A DNA stretch of 64,000 nt from Nitrospirillum sp034653275 (GCF_034653275.1 NZ_JAYEES010000003.1:2542001-2606000), one strand, 5' to 3'. Positions 43,920 to 53,691 are shown, counted from the stretch's first letter. The notes: a model not told the origin generated them from the letters alone. Translations and numbers: made by a program.

Positions 43920-46232
43920 CTAGAACCCGAACAGGCGGCGGAACGCCCCGTCCTGCGCCGCCGGCACGCTGTGCCGGGCCGCCAGCTCGGCCAAGGCCGC
44001 GGCCATGGCCGCCATCGGGCTGGACCAATCGTTCATGCGGGTTTGCCGGAACAGCCGGGCGGTGGGATACCAGGGGCTGTCCGCCCGGTCGCGCATCCAC
44101 CGCCAATCCGGCCGGTTGGAAATGAGCAGCCAAACCGGCTTGCCCAAGGCGCCCGCCAAATGGGCGACCGAGGTATCGACGGCAATCACCAGATCCAGGT
44201 TGGCGATGGCCGCCGCGGTCTCGCCGTAGTCGGTCAGGCGTGCGGACAGGTCCGTCACCCGCCCGGCCGGCATTTGCCCCACATCCCCGGCGCGCGGGCC
44301 CACCTGCAGGCTGTACCAGCGCACGCCCGGCACCGCCCACAGCGGGTCCAGCGCCGCCAGCTGGTGGATGGACCGATGGCGGTCGCCCCTGTGGCCGGGA
44401 TTGCCGGCCCAGACCAGCCCCACCCGGGGGCCGGGCGCGCGGATGCCCGCGTCCTCCGCCGCGAACCAGGCGCGCCAGCGGGCCAGGGCGGCGGGCGGCG
44501 GCGTCATATAGGGGACCGCCGCCGGCACCGTCGCCAGCGTGGTGCCCAGCATGTAGGGCAGGCTGAGCAAGGGGGCATGCACGTCACAGATCGTCGGCAC
44601 CTCGTCATCCACCAGCAGCGCGTCGACGCCCGGCACGCTTGCCACCAGATCCGCCAGGCTGCGCGGCGTGCGCAGCACGATGCGGGCCGGCGGGCCAGAG
44701 CGCCCCGGTCCGCCCCACCATCGCCGATCGGCATAGCGGCTGAACTGGATCAGGTCGCCCATGCCCTGCTCGGTGTGCAGCGTCAAGGTGCGGCCGGTCA
44801 GGTCCTGGCCCGGGCGCCAGGCGCGCTCGGGCATCACGTCCCACAGCCGGGTCTCGTGCCCATCCCGCAGGCGCCACTCATATTCCACCCAGCCTTCCTC
44901 CAGCTGGCCCAGCTGCAGGCAGGCCATGCCCAAATTGACATGGGCGGTGACGAAGTTGGGCTTGAGGGCGATGGCCCGGCGCAGCGCGGCCTGTGCCTCC
45001 GACACCCGCCCGGCGTCCAGCAGCACGATTCCCAAGGTGTTGTGCATGTCCGCGTTGCTGGGCGCCACCGCCAGCCCACGAACCGCGGCGGCGAGCGCCT
45101 CCCCACTGCGGTCCAGCCCGTGCAGGGCGGCGGCCATCACACCCAGCGCCAGCTCGCTGTCAGGCTGCAGCACCAGCGCCTGCCGCGCCATGTCCACCGC
45201 CTCCTCCAGGCGGTTCTGGCCCTGCAAGGCGACCGCCAGGCAAACGCGGGCGTCGATCGACTGCGAATCGCGGGCCAGCGCGTCACGCCCCAGCGCCTCC
45301 ACCTCCTCCCAGCGCTGTCGTTCCACCAGGCAGCCCGATAGGGCGTGGATGGCGTCGGACAGCCCAGGGTCCAGCGCCACGGCCCGCCGGAGGGACTCGA
45401 TGGCGGCGTCCAGTTCCTTCATGTCGCGCAAGGCCACGCCCAGGCAGGTGTGCGCCAGGGCCAAGTCTGGCTGCAAGCCAAGGGCCCGGCGCGCCATGTC
45501 CGCCGCCTCCGCCACCGCGCCATCAGCCTGTAGCGCGATGCCGAGGTTGCACCAGTGCCCGGCGTCCTGGGGCGCCAGTTCCACCGCGCGCCGATAGGCG
45601 GTGATGGCGTCCCCCAGCCGCCCAAGGCCGCGCAGGGCGTTCCCCAAATTGCCCTGCGCATCGGCATAATCGGGCGAGAGGCCCAGGGCCTGGGCATAGG
45701 CATCCAGCGCCGCCTGGGCATGGCCGGCCGCGAGGTGGGCGTTGCCGATGGCGTTCAGCTCGATGGCCTTGTCCCGCCGCCCGTCCGCCATCGGCGGGCG
45801 GGGCGCCATCTCGGCCAGCGGCGGGGCCGGCTGCAATTCCGCGGCCCGGCGGTGGATGGCCATGGCCTCGTCCTGGCGTCCCGCATCGGCCAGGGCGTTC
45901 CCCAGATTGGCCAACAGTTGGGCATTGTCCGGCTGGGCCGCCACGGCGGCGCAGTAGGCCTCGATGGCCTCGACCAGCTGGCCCTGGCGATGCAAGGCCG
46001 CGCCCAGGTTGGCCAACGCAGGTATGAAATCCGCCCGCGCGGCCAAGGCCCGCCGGAAAGCGTCCACCGCCGCCTCGGCGTAGCCCAGCTGCAGCAGCGC
46101 CACGCCCAGGTGGGTCCAAGCCGCCGCGTCATCCGGCGCCGCCGTCACGACGGTGTTGTAATAGGCCGCCGCGTCGGCCCACTGGCCGTCCAGCAGCAAT
46201 TTCCGGCCGTCGTCGCCCACATCCAGCCCCAT
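43920..46232 (-). CDS. TPR protein with C-terminal glycosyltransferase-like domain
   Basis: A 770-residue protein. About 13 tetratricopeptide repeats fill the first 480 residues (e.g. AWTHLGVALLQLGYAEAA, NLGNALADAGRQDEAM). The C-terminal part holds a glycosyltransferase family 9/41-like fold: LHTEQGMGDLIQFSRYA, RVGLVWAGNPGHRGD, NLDLVIAVDTSVAHLAGALG and RDSPWYPT-like RADSPWYPTARLF. Such proteins occur with flagellin or surface glycosylation, but no context gene supports this. I use the ATG at 46232; a TTG at 46250 adds six residues. No signal peptide; likely cytosolic. Confidence 0.85.
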   Translation of the reverse strand: MGLDVGDDGRKLLLDGQWADAAAYYNTVVTAAPDDAAAWTHLGVALLQLGYAEAAVDAFRRALAARADFIPALANLGAALHRQGQLVEAIEAYCAAVAAQPDNAQLLANLGNALADAGRQDEAMAIHRRAAELQPAPPLAEMAPRPPMADGRRDKAIELNAIGNAHLAAGHAQAALDAYAQALGLSPDYADAQGNLGNALRGLGRLGDAITAYRRAVELAPQDAGHWCNLGIALQADGAVAEAADMARRALGLQPDLALAHTCLGVALRDMKELDAAIESLRRAVALDPGLSDAIHALSGCLVERQRWEEVEALGRDALARDSQSIDARVCLAVALQGQNRLEEAVDMARQALVLQPDSELALGVMAAALHGLDRSGEALAAAVRGLAVAPSNADMHNTLGIVLLDAGRVSEAQAALRRAIALKPNFVTAHVNLGMACLQLGQLEEGWVEYEWRLRDGHETRLWDVMPERAWRPGQDLTGRTLTLHTEQGMGDLIQFSRYADRRWWGGPGRSGPPARIVLRTPRSLADLVASVPGVDALLVDDEVPTICDVHAPLLSLPYMLGTTLATVPAAVPYMTPPPAALARWRAWFAAEDAGIRAPGPRVGLVWAGNPGHRGDRHRSIHQLAALDPLWAVPGVRWYSLQVGPRAGDVGQMPAGRVTDLSARLTDYGETAAAIANLDLVIAVDTSVAHLAGALGKPVWLLISNRPDWRWMRDRADSPWYPTARLFRQTRMNDWSSPMAAMAAALAELAARHSVPAAQDGAFRRLFGF

Positions 46233-46270
46233 TCTCTCAACGCGCCCCAACTTGATGGCATCCTAGAACG

Positions 46271-46303
46271 AAAAAGGGCGCCGATGTCACCACCGACGCC
46301 CCC
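46271..46303 (-). terminator. Terminator after nrdB
   Basis: On the minus strand GGGCGTCGG pairs with TCGGCGCCC (with wobbles) around a short loop, then TTTTT (46275-46271). It lies 38 bases past the nrdB stop and before the TPR gene. Confidence 0.75.
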
Positions 46304-46340
46304 TTACCCTCGAACGGATAGCGCCCGCACCCAGGCAGGA

Positions 46341-47306
46341 TCAGTCGAACGCCTCGTCCCAGCTGCCGCCGGTGGCGGCCTTACTGTATTCGGTGGCGCG
46401 ATTTTCGAAGAAGTTGGCGTGTTCCACGCCGTTCAGCATGACGTCCATCCAGGGCAGCGGGTTCTTTTCCACGCGATAGATGGGCTGCAGTTCCAGCTGC
46501 ACCAGGCGGCGGTCGGCGATCCAGCGGATGTACTGCTTCACGTCCTCGGCCGTCAGGCCCTGCACGCCGCCCATCTCGAACGCCAGGTCGATGAAGGCGT
46601 CCTCATGCGCCACGATGGTGGAACAGGCGACGTAGAGTTCCTTCTGGAACGACTCCGTCCAGATGTCCGGGTTCTCGGCGACGAAGGTGCGGAACAGGCG
46701 GATGGCGGACTGGGTGTGCAGCGTCTCGTCGCGCACCGACCAGGTCACGATCTGCCCCATGCCCTTCATCTTGTTGAAGCGCGGGAAGTTCATGAGGATG
46801 GCGAAGGAGGCGAACAGCTGCAGGCCTTCGGTGAAGGCGCCGAACACCGCCAGGGTCTTGGCGATGTTGGCGGGGTTGTCCACCGTGAATTCCTGCATGT
46901 AGTCGTACTTGTCCTTCATCTCCTTGTAATGGAGGAAGGCGGAGTACTCGACCTCGGGCATGCCGATGGTGTCCAGCAGGTGGCTGTAGGCCGCGATGTG
47001 GATGGTCTCGATGTTGGAGAAAGCCGAGAGCATCATCTGCACCTCGGTCGGCTGGAACACCGCCGCGTACTTCTTCATGTAGCAGTTGTTCACCTCGACG
47101 TCGGCCTGGGTGAAGAACCGGAAAATCTGGGTCAGCAGGTTGCGCTCGCCGTCCGACAGCTTCTGGCGCCAATCCTTCACGTCGTCGGCCAGCGGCACCT
47201 CCTCCGGCATCCAGTGCAGGCGCTGCTGCGTCAGCCAGGCCTCATAGGCCCACGGATAACGGAAGGGCTTGTAGACGGGGTTCGGGGTCAAAAGCTGGCT
47301 GGGCAC
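46341..47306 (-). CDS. nrdB: Class I ribonucleotide reductase, beta subunit
   Basis: A 321-residue NrdB. Metal and radical residues are visible: IETIHIAAYSHLLDTIG with the E-x2-H pair and radical tyrosine near residues 105-112, AFTEGLQLF, and SVRDETLHTQ supplying further ligands. With the tyrosine present it is a classic tyrosyl-radical enzyme. It generates the radical that the alpha subunit uses to reduce ribonucleotides. Start GTG at 47306. It is separated from nrdA by an EF-hand lipoprotein gene on the same strand. Confidence 0.96.
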   Translation of the reverse strand: MPSQLLTPNPVYKPFRYPWAYEAWLTQQRLHWMPEEVPLADDVKDWRQKLSDGERNLLTQIFRFFTQADVEVNNCYMKKYAAVFQPTEVQMMLSAFSNIETIHIAAYSHLLDTIGMPEVEYSAFLHYKEMKDKYDYMQEFTVDNPANIAKTLAVFGAFTEGLQLFASFAILMNFPRFNKMKGMGQIVTWSVRDETLHTQSAIRLFRTFVAENPDIWTESFQKELYVACSTIVAHEDAFIDLAFEMGGVQGLTAEDVKQYIRWIADRRLVQLELQPIYRVEKNPLPWMDVMLNGVEHANFFENRATEYSKAATGGSWDEAFD

Positions 47307-47345
47307 GGGCGAAATCCGTTCGTCTATACGTCGTTGGTGAAATAG

Positions 47346-47999
47346 TCAGAACCAGCCTGACGACTTCGTCAGCGCCTCGAAGGGCGCCATCATCGCCGCC
47401 AGGAATTCATCGGCGGTCACTTTGCCGTCGTGGTCGGTGTCCCACTTGTCGAACTTGCGCAGCGACTGGGCGCGCAACTCCTCGCGGGTCACCCGGAAAT
47501 CGCTGTCGGTGTCGGCCGACATCACCGGATCCAGGCCCACCTGCAGGCGCACGCGGGAGCCCTGGTAGCTCGCGCCGTCGGGCAGCGCCTCCACCGAATC
47601 CGGCTGCACCGCGCGCTCCTGGGCACCCAGCAGGGGCGTCACCGGATGCGACCGCGCCCGGAAGGGCTGGCTCAGGCGGTACTTCTCCAGTTCGGCCGAG
47701 GTGATGCTGCCATCGTGGTCCAGGTCGAACAGGTCGAAACTCCGGTCCGCGTCGGCGATGACCTCATCCCGGGTCAGCACGCCGTCGTGGTTGGTGTCCG
47801 TCTGGTGGAACCAGAGCATCAGCACCGCCTTGTATTGCAGCTGGCTGCCCGAGGGCGGCCCCAGGATCTGCCCCGACGGGCTGACCGGCACCAGTTGCAG
47901 GAAGGGATTCACCGGCAGGTCATGCCCCCCGCACCCCGCCAAGCCGAACCCCAGGGCGCCCGCCAAGGCCACCCTGGCCAGTGCCTTCACAACCCGCAT
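47346..47999 (-). CDS. EF-hand calcium-binding lipoprotein
   Basis: A 217-residue lipoprotein: signal with lipobox GFGLAGC, and four EF-hand loops, DTNHDGVLTRDE, DLDHDGSITSAE, DTDSDFRVTREE and DTDHDGKVTADE, in two pairs. The third loop has F where G is usual, so it may bind weakly. It is expected in the envelope and calcium responsive. It lies between nrdA and nrdB with gaps of 39 and 75 bases, an unexpected neighbour for a ribonucleotide reductase. Its own role is unknown. Confidence 0.87.
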   Translation of the reverse strand: MRVVKALARVALAGALGFGLAGCGGHDLPVNPFLQLVPVSPSGQILGPPSGSQLQYKAVLMLWFHQTDTNHDGVLTRDEVIADADRSFDLFDLDHDGSITSAELEKYRLSQPFRARSHPVTPLLGAQERAVQPDSVEALPDGASYQGSRVRLQVGLDPVMSADTDSDFRVTREELRAQSLRKFDKWDTDHDGKVTADEFLAAMMAPFEALTKSSGWF

Positions 48000-48074
48000 G
48001 CGACTTCCCCGCCAGCATCAATGGACCGATCCCGGAAGACCGGCCCCTGGAGCCATTGATCGTGGATCAAGGGC

Positions 48075-49916
48075 TCACTGGCAAGCCAGGCATTCCTCGT
48101 AGTTGTTGGTTTCCACGGCCGCCGGGGCGCTGGCTTTCGCTTCCGTCTTCTTGGCCACGACGGCGCCGATGTCGGCCTCCGCGCGCTGGATGGACATGGA
48201 GCGAAGATAGTAGAGGCTCTTCACGCCCTTCTTCCAGGCTTGGAAGTGGATCTGGTGCAGGTCGCGCTTATGCACGTCGGCCGGCAGGAAGATGTTCAGG
48301 CTCTGCGACTGGCAGATGAAGGGCGTGCGGTCGGCCGCATGCTCGATCAGCCAGCGCTGGTCCAGTTCGAACGCCGTCTTGAAGACGTCGCGCTCCAGAT
48401 CCGTCAGGAAGTCCAGGTGCTGGACGGAACCGCCGTTCAGCGTGATGGACGACCAGGTGTCCTCGTCGTTGCGACCATAGGTCGCGAGCACCTGCTCCAG
48501 GTGCTTGTTACGCACCGAGAACGATCCGGAGAGCGTCTTGTGGTTGAAGGCGTTGGCAGCCGCCGGCTCGATGCCCGGCGAGGCACCGCCGCAGATGATG
48601 GAGATGCTGGCGGTGGGCGCGATGGCGATCTTGTTGGAGAAGCGCTCCTCCGAGCCATAGTCGGCGGCGTCCGGGCACGGCCCGCGCTCGCGCCCCAGCT
48701 TCAACGACGCCTCGTCGGCCTGACGCTTGATGTGGGCGAACATGCGCTTGTTCCACACCTTGGCCATCACGCCCTCAAGCGGAAGGCCCTGGCTTTGCAG
48801 GAAGCTGTGGAAGCCCATGACACCCAGCCCCACCGAGCGCTCGCGCATGGCGGAATAGCGGGCGCGCTCCATGTCGTCCGGCGCCTTGGCGATGAAGTCG
48901 CTCATGACGTTGTCGAGGAAGCGCAGCGTGTCCTCGATGAAGGTGGGATGGTCCTGCCACTCCAGGAAATATTCCAGGTTCAGGGACGACAGGCAGCAGA
49001 CGGCCGTCCGCTCGTTGCCCAGCTGGTCCAGCCCCGTGGGCAGCGTGATCTCGCTGCACAGGTTGGACATCTTCACCGACAAACCCGCCAGCTTGTGGTG
49101 TTCCGGCATGGCGCGGTTCACGTGGTCGATGAACAGCAGGTAGGGCTCGCCCGTCTCGATGCGGGCGGTCAGGATGCGGATCCACAAGGACCGGGCGGAA
49201 ATGCGGCGGATGACCGAGCCGTCCTTGGGGCTGGTCAGCGCCCATTCCTCATCAGCCTCGACCGCGCGCATGAAAGCGTCGGGGATGACCACGCCGTGGT
49301 GCAGGTTCAGCGCCTTGCGGTTCGGATCGCCGCCGGTGGGACGGCGCATCTCGATGAATTCCTCGATCTCGGGGTGGGAGACCGGCAGGTAGGTCGCGGC
49401 TGAACCGCGGCGCAGGCTGCCCTGGCTGATGGCCAGGGTCAGGCTGTCCATGACGCGGATGAAAGGCACCACGCCGGAGGTCTTGCCGTTGCCGCCGACC
49501 TTCTCACCGATGGAGCGCAGGTTGCCCCAGTAGCTGCCGATGCCGCCACCGCGCGAGGCCAGCCAGACGTTCTCATTCCAGAGGTCGACGATGCCCTTCA
49601 GGCTGTCGTTGCACTCGTTGAGGAAGCAGCTGATGGGCAGGCCGCGCGAGGTGCCGCCGTTGGACAGCACGGGCGTGGCCGGCATGAACCACAGCTTGGA
49701 GATATAGTCGTACAGCCGCTGGGCATGGGCCGCGTCGTCGGCGTAATAGCTGGCCACGCGCGCGAACAGATCCTGGAAGCTTTCACCGGGCAGCAGGTAG
49801 CGGTCGGTCAAGGTGGCCTTGCCGAACGCCGTCAACAGATCGTCACGGGAATGATCCACAACGACCGCCGGACGGTTAGCAACTTGAATCCTGCCGAAAA
49901 CGTCTCCGTCCCGCAT
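48075..49916 (-). CDS. nrdA: Class I ribonucleotide reductase, alpha subunit
   Basis: A 613-residue NrdA, shorter than the E. coli enzyme (761) because the N-terminal ATP-cone is absent. Catalytic residues are visible: SNLCSEI (N, C and E of the active site), AVCCLSS, the radical-transfer pair YY in SLYYLRSM near residue 572, and a C-terminal shuttle EECLACQ (CxxC). Loss of the ATP-cone implies no ATP/dATP overall activity switch of that type. It has DnaA boxes in its upstream region and leads an nrdA, lipoprotein, nrdB order. Confidence 0.95.
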   Translation of the reverse strand: MRDGDVFGRIQVANRPAVVVDHSRDDLLTAFGKATLTDRYLLPGESFQDLFARVASYYADDAAHAQRLYDYISKLWFMPATPVLSNGGTSRGLPISCFLNECNDSLKGIVDLWNENVWLASRGGGIGSYWGNLRSIGEKVGGNGKTSGVVPFIRVMDSLTLAISQGSLRRGSAATYLPVSHPEIEEFIEMRRPTGGDPNRKALNLHHGVVIPDAFMRAVEADEEWALTSPKDGSVIRRISARSLWIRILTARIETGEPYLLFIDHVNRAMPEHHKLAGLSVKMSNLCSEITLPTGLDQLGNERTAVCCLSSLNLEYFLEWQDHPTFIEDTLRFLDNVMSDFIAKAPDDMERARYSAMRERSVGLGVMGFHSFLQSQGLPLEGVMAKVWNKRMFAHIKRQADEASLKLGRERGPCPDAADYGSEERFSNKIAIAPTASISIICGGASPGIEPAAANAFNHKTLSGSFSVRNKHLEQVLATYGRNDEDTWSSITLNGGSVQHLDFLTDLERDVFKTAFELDQRWLIEHAADRTPFICQSQSLNIFLPADVHKRDLHQIHFQAWKKGVKSLYYLRSMSIQRAEADIGAVVAKKTEAKASAPAAVETNNYEECLACQ

Positions 49917-49919
49917 GAC

Positions 49920-49956
49920 TTATCCCCAGGCTGTGTATGAATTGCGCTGTGGATAA
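49920..49956. promoter_or_regulatory. Paired DnaA boxes upstream of nrdA
   Basis: TTATCCACA in exact consensus lies on the minus strand (49956-49948), with TTATCCCCA, one mismatch, on the plus strand (49920-49928), the two inverted about 28 bases apart and directly upstream of nrdA. In E. coli DnaA regulates nrdAB through such boxes; that is established for that species only. Confidence 0.6.
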
Positions 49957-50179
49957 CCGAGGACCGGATACCACATCTAGCGGCAACGAGCGCTGATCCT
50001 ACCAAATCGTGACAGTACGCCAACGGATTTTTTGTACCTCAGAAGGGCATTTTTCCATTGCGTCGGAAAAGCCCAGGGATACTGCGGCCAGCATGGGGTA
50101 TCCTGCCCGCCAGCCATGGTTAATGAGGGTGCGGAACCTGCCCGAAAGGGGGCCGCCCGTTGCCCTGGAGGGTCGCCTG

Positions 50180-51565
50180 ATGTTCATCGCGTGCTCCAAC
50201 CTCATCGTTCCCAACCCCCCTATATCTTGTGCCGGCATCGCGGTGGGGGACATAGATGGTGATGGACGCTTTGATTTCGTCGTCACCTGCGCCGACGCGC
50301 CCAACCGCGTGCTGAGCTGGGACGGCGGCGCCTTGGTGGAGCATCCGGCGGGCCCCCTGGCCGACGCCAGCGCCTGCGCCCGGGCGGCCCTGTTCGCCGA
50401 CATGGATGGCGACGGCCGGGAAGAGCTCTACATCTTGAACGAACCCGTCGCGGCCGGCGCGCTGCCCACGCCGGACCGGCTGTTCGCCTGCTTCGGCAAC
50501 CGCTGGGTCGACCTGGCCGCGCTGCCGGAAAATTTCGCCGCCGCCAACCGCGCCGCCGGCACGTCGCTGGCCTGCCTGGACCGCCACGGCACCGGCCGTT
50601 ACAGCATCGTGGTCGGTGGCGAGGGCGTGCCCCTGCAGCTGTTCGAGCTGGACCGCCGCGGCCGCCTGCACGAGGTGGCGGAGGAGGCGGGGCTGGACAT
50701 CGAGGCTGACGCCCGGCTGCTGCTGGGCTCCTGCCTCACCGGCTCCCTGCCCGACCTGTTCGTCGGCTGCGCCAACGGCCCCAACCTGTTGTTCCGCAAC
50801 CTTGGCGGCGGCCAGTATGAGGAGATCGCGGACGAGGTGGGGCTGGACGACCCCTTCGCCAACGCCAGCGCCGCCACCATCCTGGACGCCGACGGCGACG
50901 GGCTGGTCGACCTGCTGCTGGGCAACATCCAGGGACCGCAGCGCCTGTTCCAGCATCGCGCCGGCGGCGGCTTCGTCGACGTGGCGCCGGCGGAGATGGC
51001 GCAGCCGGGTCCGGTGCGCGCCGTCATCGCCGCCGATTTCGACAATGACGGCTATGAGGAGCTGTTCTTCAACATGCACGGCCAGCCCAACCGCCTGTTC
51101 GCCTGGCGGGAGGATCGCTGGGTGTCCATCGACGTGGGCGATGCCGCCGAGCCGGAGGGCCTGGGCACCGCCGCCGTGGTGGCCGACATCGACGGCGACG
51201 GCCAGCTGGAACTGCTGCTGGGCCATGGCGATGGCGAGGCCCAGCCCCTGTCGCTGTTCCTGGCCTCCCCCACCGGCAACAACTGGCTACGCGTCCTGCC
51301 CCTGACAGCCGGCGGCGCGCCGGCGCGCGGCGCCACCGTCTGCCTGACCGCCGGCGGCCGGCGGCAGCTGCGCAGCATCACCAGCGGGTCCGGCGGCCCC
51401 TACCAGCGCGAGCCCGTGGCCCATTTCGGCCTGGGTGAGCTGACAGTGGTCGACCTGCTCGACATCACTTGGCCGGACGGCGCCACCCTGCGGGTGGAAC
51501 AGCCCGACCTCTGCCGCCTGATGGTGGTCCACCATCCCAGCCTGGGGCAGCAGCCGACGTGCTGA
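50180..51565 (+). CDS. FG-GAP/VCBS repeat protein with ASPIC/UnbV C-terminus
   Basis: About 461 residues forming a seven-bladed propeller-like repeat protein. Calcium-binding loops are visible: DIDGDGRFDF, DMDGDGREEL, DADGDGLVDL, DFDNDGYEEL and DIDGDGQLEL. The C-terminal ASPIC/UnbV part follows (GATVCLTAGGRRQLR, HFGLGELTVVDLLDITWPDG). CRTAC1-like proteins of this type are usually exported, yet no signal peptide is seen from any possible start (50009, 50123, 50180). I prefer 50180 for its GGAGGG ribosome site. Localisation and function unknown. Confidence 0.8.
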   Translation: MFIACSNLIVPNPPISCAGIAVGDIDGDGRFDFVVTCADAPNRVLSWDGGALVEHPAGPLADASACARAALFADMDGDGREELYILNEPVAAGALPTPDRLFACFGNRWVDLAALPENFAAANRAAGTSLACLDRHGTGRYSIVVGGEGVPLQLFELDRRGRLHEVAEEAGLDIEADARLLLGSCLTGSLPDLFVGCANGPNLLFRNLGGGQYEEIADEVGLDDPFANASAATILDADGDGLVDLLLGNIQGPQRLFQHRAGGGFVDVAPAEMAQPGPVRAVIAADFDNDGYEELFFNMHGQPNRLFAWREDRWVSIDVGDAAEPEGLGTAAVVADIDGDGQLELLLGHGDGEAQPLSLFLASPTGNNWLRVLPLTAGGAPARGATVCLTAGGRRQLRSITSGSGGPYQREPVAHFGLGELTVVDLLDITWPDGATLRVEQPDLCRLMVVHHPSLGQQPTC

Positions 51566-51584
51566 ACCCTTGGCCTGGCCGTCG

Positions 51585-52409
51585 TCAGGACGGCGCCACG
51601 GCTGGCGCCTGGCGGCGGGTGCGCCCCAGGGTCAGGCCATAGAAACGGGCGAGCATGACGGCATAGGCGCCCCAACCCACGCCATACAGGCCGACGCTGA
51701 CGGCGTAGCTGGCGGCGATCTCGACCGGATCGGTCAGCCGGCTGAACAGGGGGGTAACGAAGGCGGGCAGCACCGTCAGCAGGCTGAGCGCCGTCAGTCG
51801 CACGGACAGGCCGCGGGTGGCGATCCAACCCAGGCGGAAAGAGGCCGCACCGCCCACCGCCAGGGGCACCACCCCCACCATCAGGCGGCCGAAGATGCCC
51901 ATCATGATCAGCACCAGCGGCAGAGCCACCAGCACGAACAGGCCGCCCGCCACCGATTCCGGCATCTCCATGCCCAACGCCACCAGGGCGCCGTCGAGCA
52001 GGCGCAAGGAGGGCAGCAGGAAGACCAGCACCGGCAGGGCGCTGACGATGGCCGCCAGCATCCACCCCAGGTAAGCCAGTTCCCGCCGGCCCAGGCTGGG
52101 GCTGAGGAAGCCCACCCCGTCATCCGCCTGCAACACCCAGCGCGCCCACCAGACCTGCATGCGGATGAAGAACCAGGCGTTGAAGATCATGGGCACGAGG
52201 TGGAAAGGCAGAACCTCCGCCTCCCACGCCTCCTCCAGCGCGGGGTCCACCGGCCGGGGGTGGGTCAGCGCCAGGATGACATAGAGGACCATCATCACCA
52301 GGGCCGGCATGCCGGCGAAACGCACGGTGCGCCCGGGATCGGACAGCACCTCGCGGAACGCGGCCGCCGCCTCATGCCACACCATCGGCTTGCGCCGCAC
52401 GTCCTCCAT
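51585..52409 (-). CDS. Multi-span membrane protein of unknown function
   Basis: About 274 residues with roughly six hydrophobic segments (for example ALVMMVLYVILALTH, LAYLGWMLAAIVSALPVLVF, LFVLVALPLVLIMMGIFG, LLTVLPAFVTPLFS). No transport or enzyme motif is recognised; the general layout resembles Yip1/DUF-type small membrane proteins. The ATG at 52409 is used over a GTG at 52415. It is divergent from the epimerase and convergent with the FG-GAP gene. Role unknown. Confidence 0.7.
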   Translation of the reverse strand: MEDVRRKPMVWHEAAAAFREVLSDPGRTVRFAGMPALVMMVLYVILALTHPRPVDPALEEAWEAEVLPFHLVPMIFNAWFFIRMQVWWARWVLQADDGVGFLSPSLGRRELAYLGWMLAAIVSALPVLVFLLPSLRLLDGALVALGMEMPESVAGGLFVLVALPLVLIMMGIFGRLMVGVVPLAVGGAASFRLGWIATRGLSVRLTALSLLTVLPAFVTPLFSRLTDPVEIAASYAVSVGLYGVGWGAYAVMLARFYGLTLGRTRRQAPAVAPS

Positions 52410-52532
52410 AACCACCCAACCCTCGACTACCGTCCCGCCGCCCCGGAGAATGCCGGATCGCGCCGGTCGTGGCGAAGCGTTATGTTGCCGCGCCCCGCCG
52501 GTGGCGGCGCCTTTTCCCCAAGGTCTATCCCA

Positions 52533-53519
52533 ATGCCCTCTTCGCTGACCGTCCGCGCCGAGACCTTCCCCATCCGCGGCACCTTCCGCATCTCACGCGG
52601 CGCCAAGACCGAGGCGCATGTGGTGGTGGCGGAGGTGACGGATACGGGTGCCACAGGCCGGGGTGAATCCGTGCCCTATGCCCGCTATGGCGAAACGGTG
52701 GCCAGTGTGGTGGCGGATCTGGAGGCGATGGCGCCCGCCGTGGCCGACGGCCTGACCCGCGCCGATCTGCAGCGCCAGATGCCGCCGGGGGCGGCGCGCA
52801 ACGCCCTGGACTGCGCCCTGTGGGACCTGGAGGCCAAGCGGACGGGCGTCCCCGCCTGGCGCCTGGCCGGCCTGGCGTCGGCCCCGGCGCCGCTCGCCAC
52901 CGCCTTCACCCTGTCGGTGGACACGCCGGCGGCCATGGGCGCCGCCGCCCGCGCCGCCGCCCACTGCCCCCTGCTGAAGCTGAAGCTGACCGGCGAGGGC
53001 GACCTGGACCGGGTGGCGGCGGTTCGGGAGAACGCGCCCCACGCCCGCCTGATGGTGGACGCCAACGAGGGCTGGAGCCTGGAGCAGCTGGACCGCTACG
53101 CCCCGGCGCTGGCGGCCCTGGGGGTGGAACTGCTGGAACAGCCCCTGCCGGCCGGCCGCGACGCCGACCTCGCGGGGTATCAATGCCCCATCCCCCTGGG
53201 CGCCGATGAATTGGTGCACGGGCTGGACAGCCTGAGCGCCCTGATCGGCCGCTACCAGGTGGCCAACATCAAGCTGGACAAGACCGGCGGCCTGACGGAG
53301 GCGCTGGCCATGAAGGCGGCCTGCGAGGCGGCGGGCCTTCGTGTCATGGTGGGCTGCATGGTGGCGACCTCGCTGTCCATGGCGCCGGCCCATCTGCTGG
53401 CCCAGGGCGCCGCCTTCATCGACCTGGACGGCCCCCTGCTTCTGGCCCGCGACCGAATGCCCGGCATCCGATACGAGGGCGCTGTCGCCGCCCCGCCGCC
53501 CCCTGCCTTATGGGGATAG
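52533..53519 (+). CDS. Dipeptide epimerase (enolase superfamily)
   Basis: A 328-residue muconate-lactonizing-subgroup enzyme. Catalytic KxK (LKLKLTGEG) near residue 155, metal ligands in MVDANEGW, LLEQPLP and GADELV, and NIKLDKTGG supplying the second-face lysine are all visible. Members epimerise L-Ala-D/L-Glu-type dipeptides in peptidoglycan recycling. N-terminal SRGAKTEAHVVV fits. Specificity is inferred; other dipeptides are possible. Confidence 0.9.
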   Translation: MPSSLTVRAETFPIRGTFRISRGAKTEAHVVVAEVTDTGATGRGESVPYARYGETVASVVADLEAMAPAVADGLTRADLQRQMPPGAARNALDCALWDLEAKRTGVPAWRLAGLASAPAPLATAFTLSVDTPAAMGAAARAAAHCPLLKLKLTGEGDLDRVAAVRENAPHARLMVDANEGWSLEQLDRYAPALAALGVELLEQPLPAGRDADLAGYQCPIPLGADELVHGLDSLSALIGRYQVANIKLDKTGGLTEALAMKAACEAAGLRVMVGCMVATSLSMAPAHLLAQGAAFIDLDGPLLLARDRMPGIRYEGAVAAPPPPALWG

Positions 53520-53691
53520 GGAAATCGATGCGCACCAATGGCTTATGAAGGGATACCCTCCCCTTTGGCGTCCTCTGGGCGCCTCTGTCGAACGGCCTCC
53601 CCCTGGGGGCCTACGCCCAAGGGCGCACTTCGCTTTTGGCCTAAAAGAGGATTAACTCGGGGCCTGCCAAGTAAAACGTCTGGTTGGGGCC

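Noticed and set aside
43920..46232. Periodic repeats in the TPR gene as a CRISPR or DNA repeat array
   Set aside because: The periodicity is about 102 bases (34 residues) and degenerate, as expected for tetratricopeptide coding sequence.
49917..50010. NrdR boxes upstream of nrdA
   Set aside because: No pair resembling the ACA-AT-rich-TGT consensus was found; only DnaA boxes are visible.
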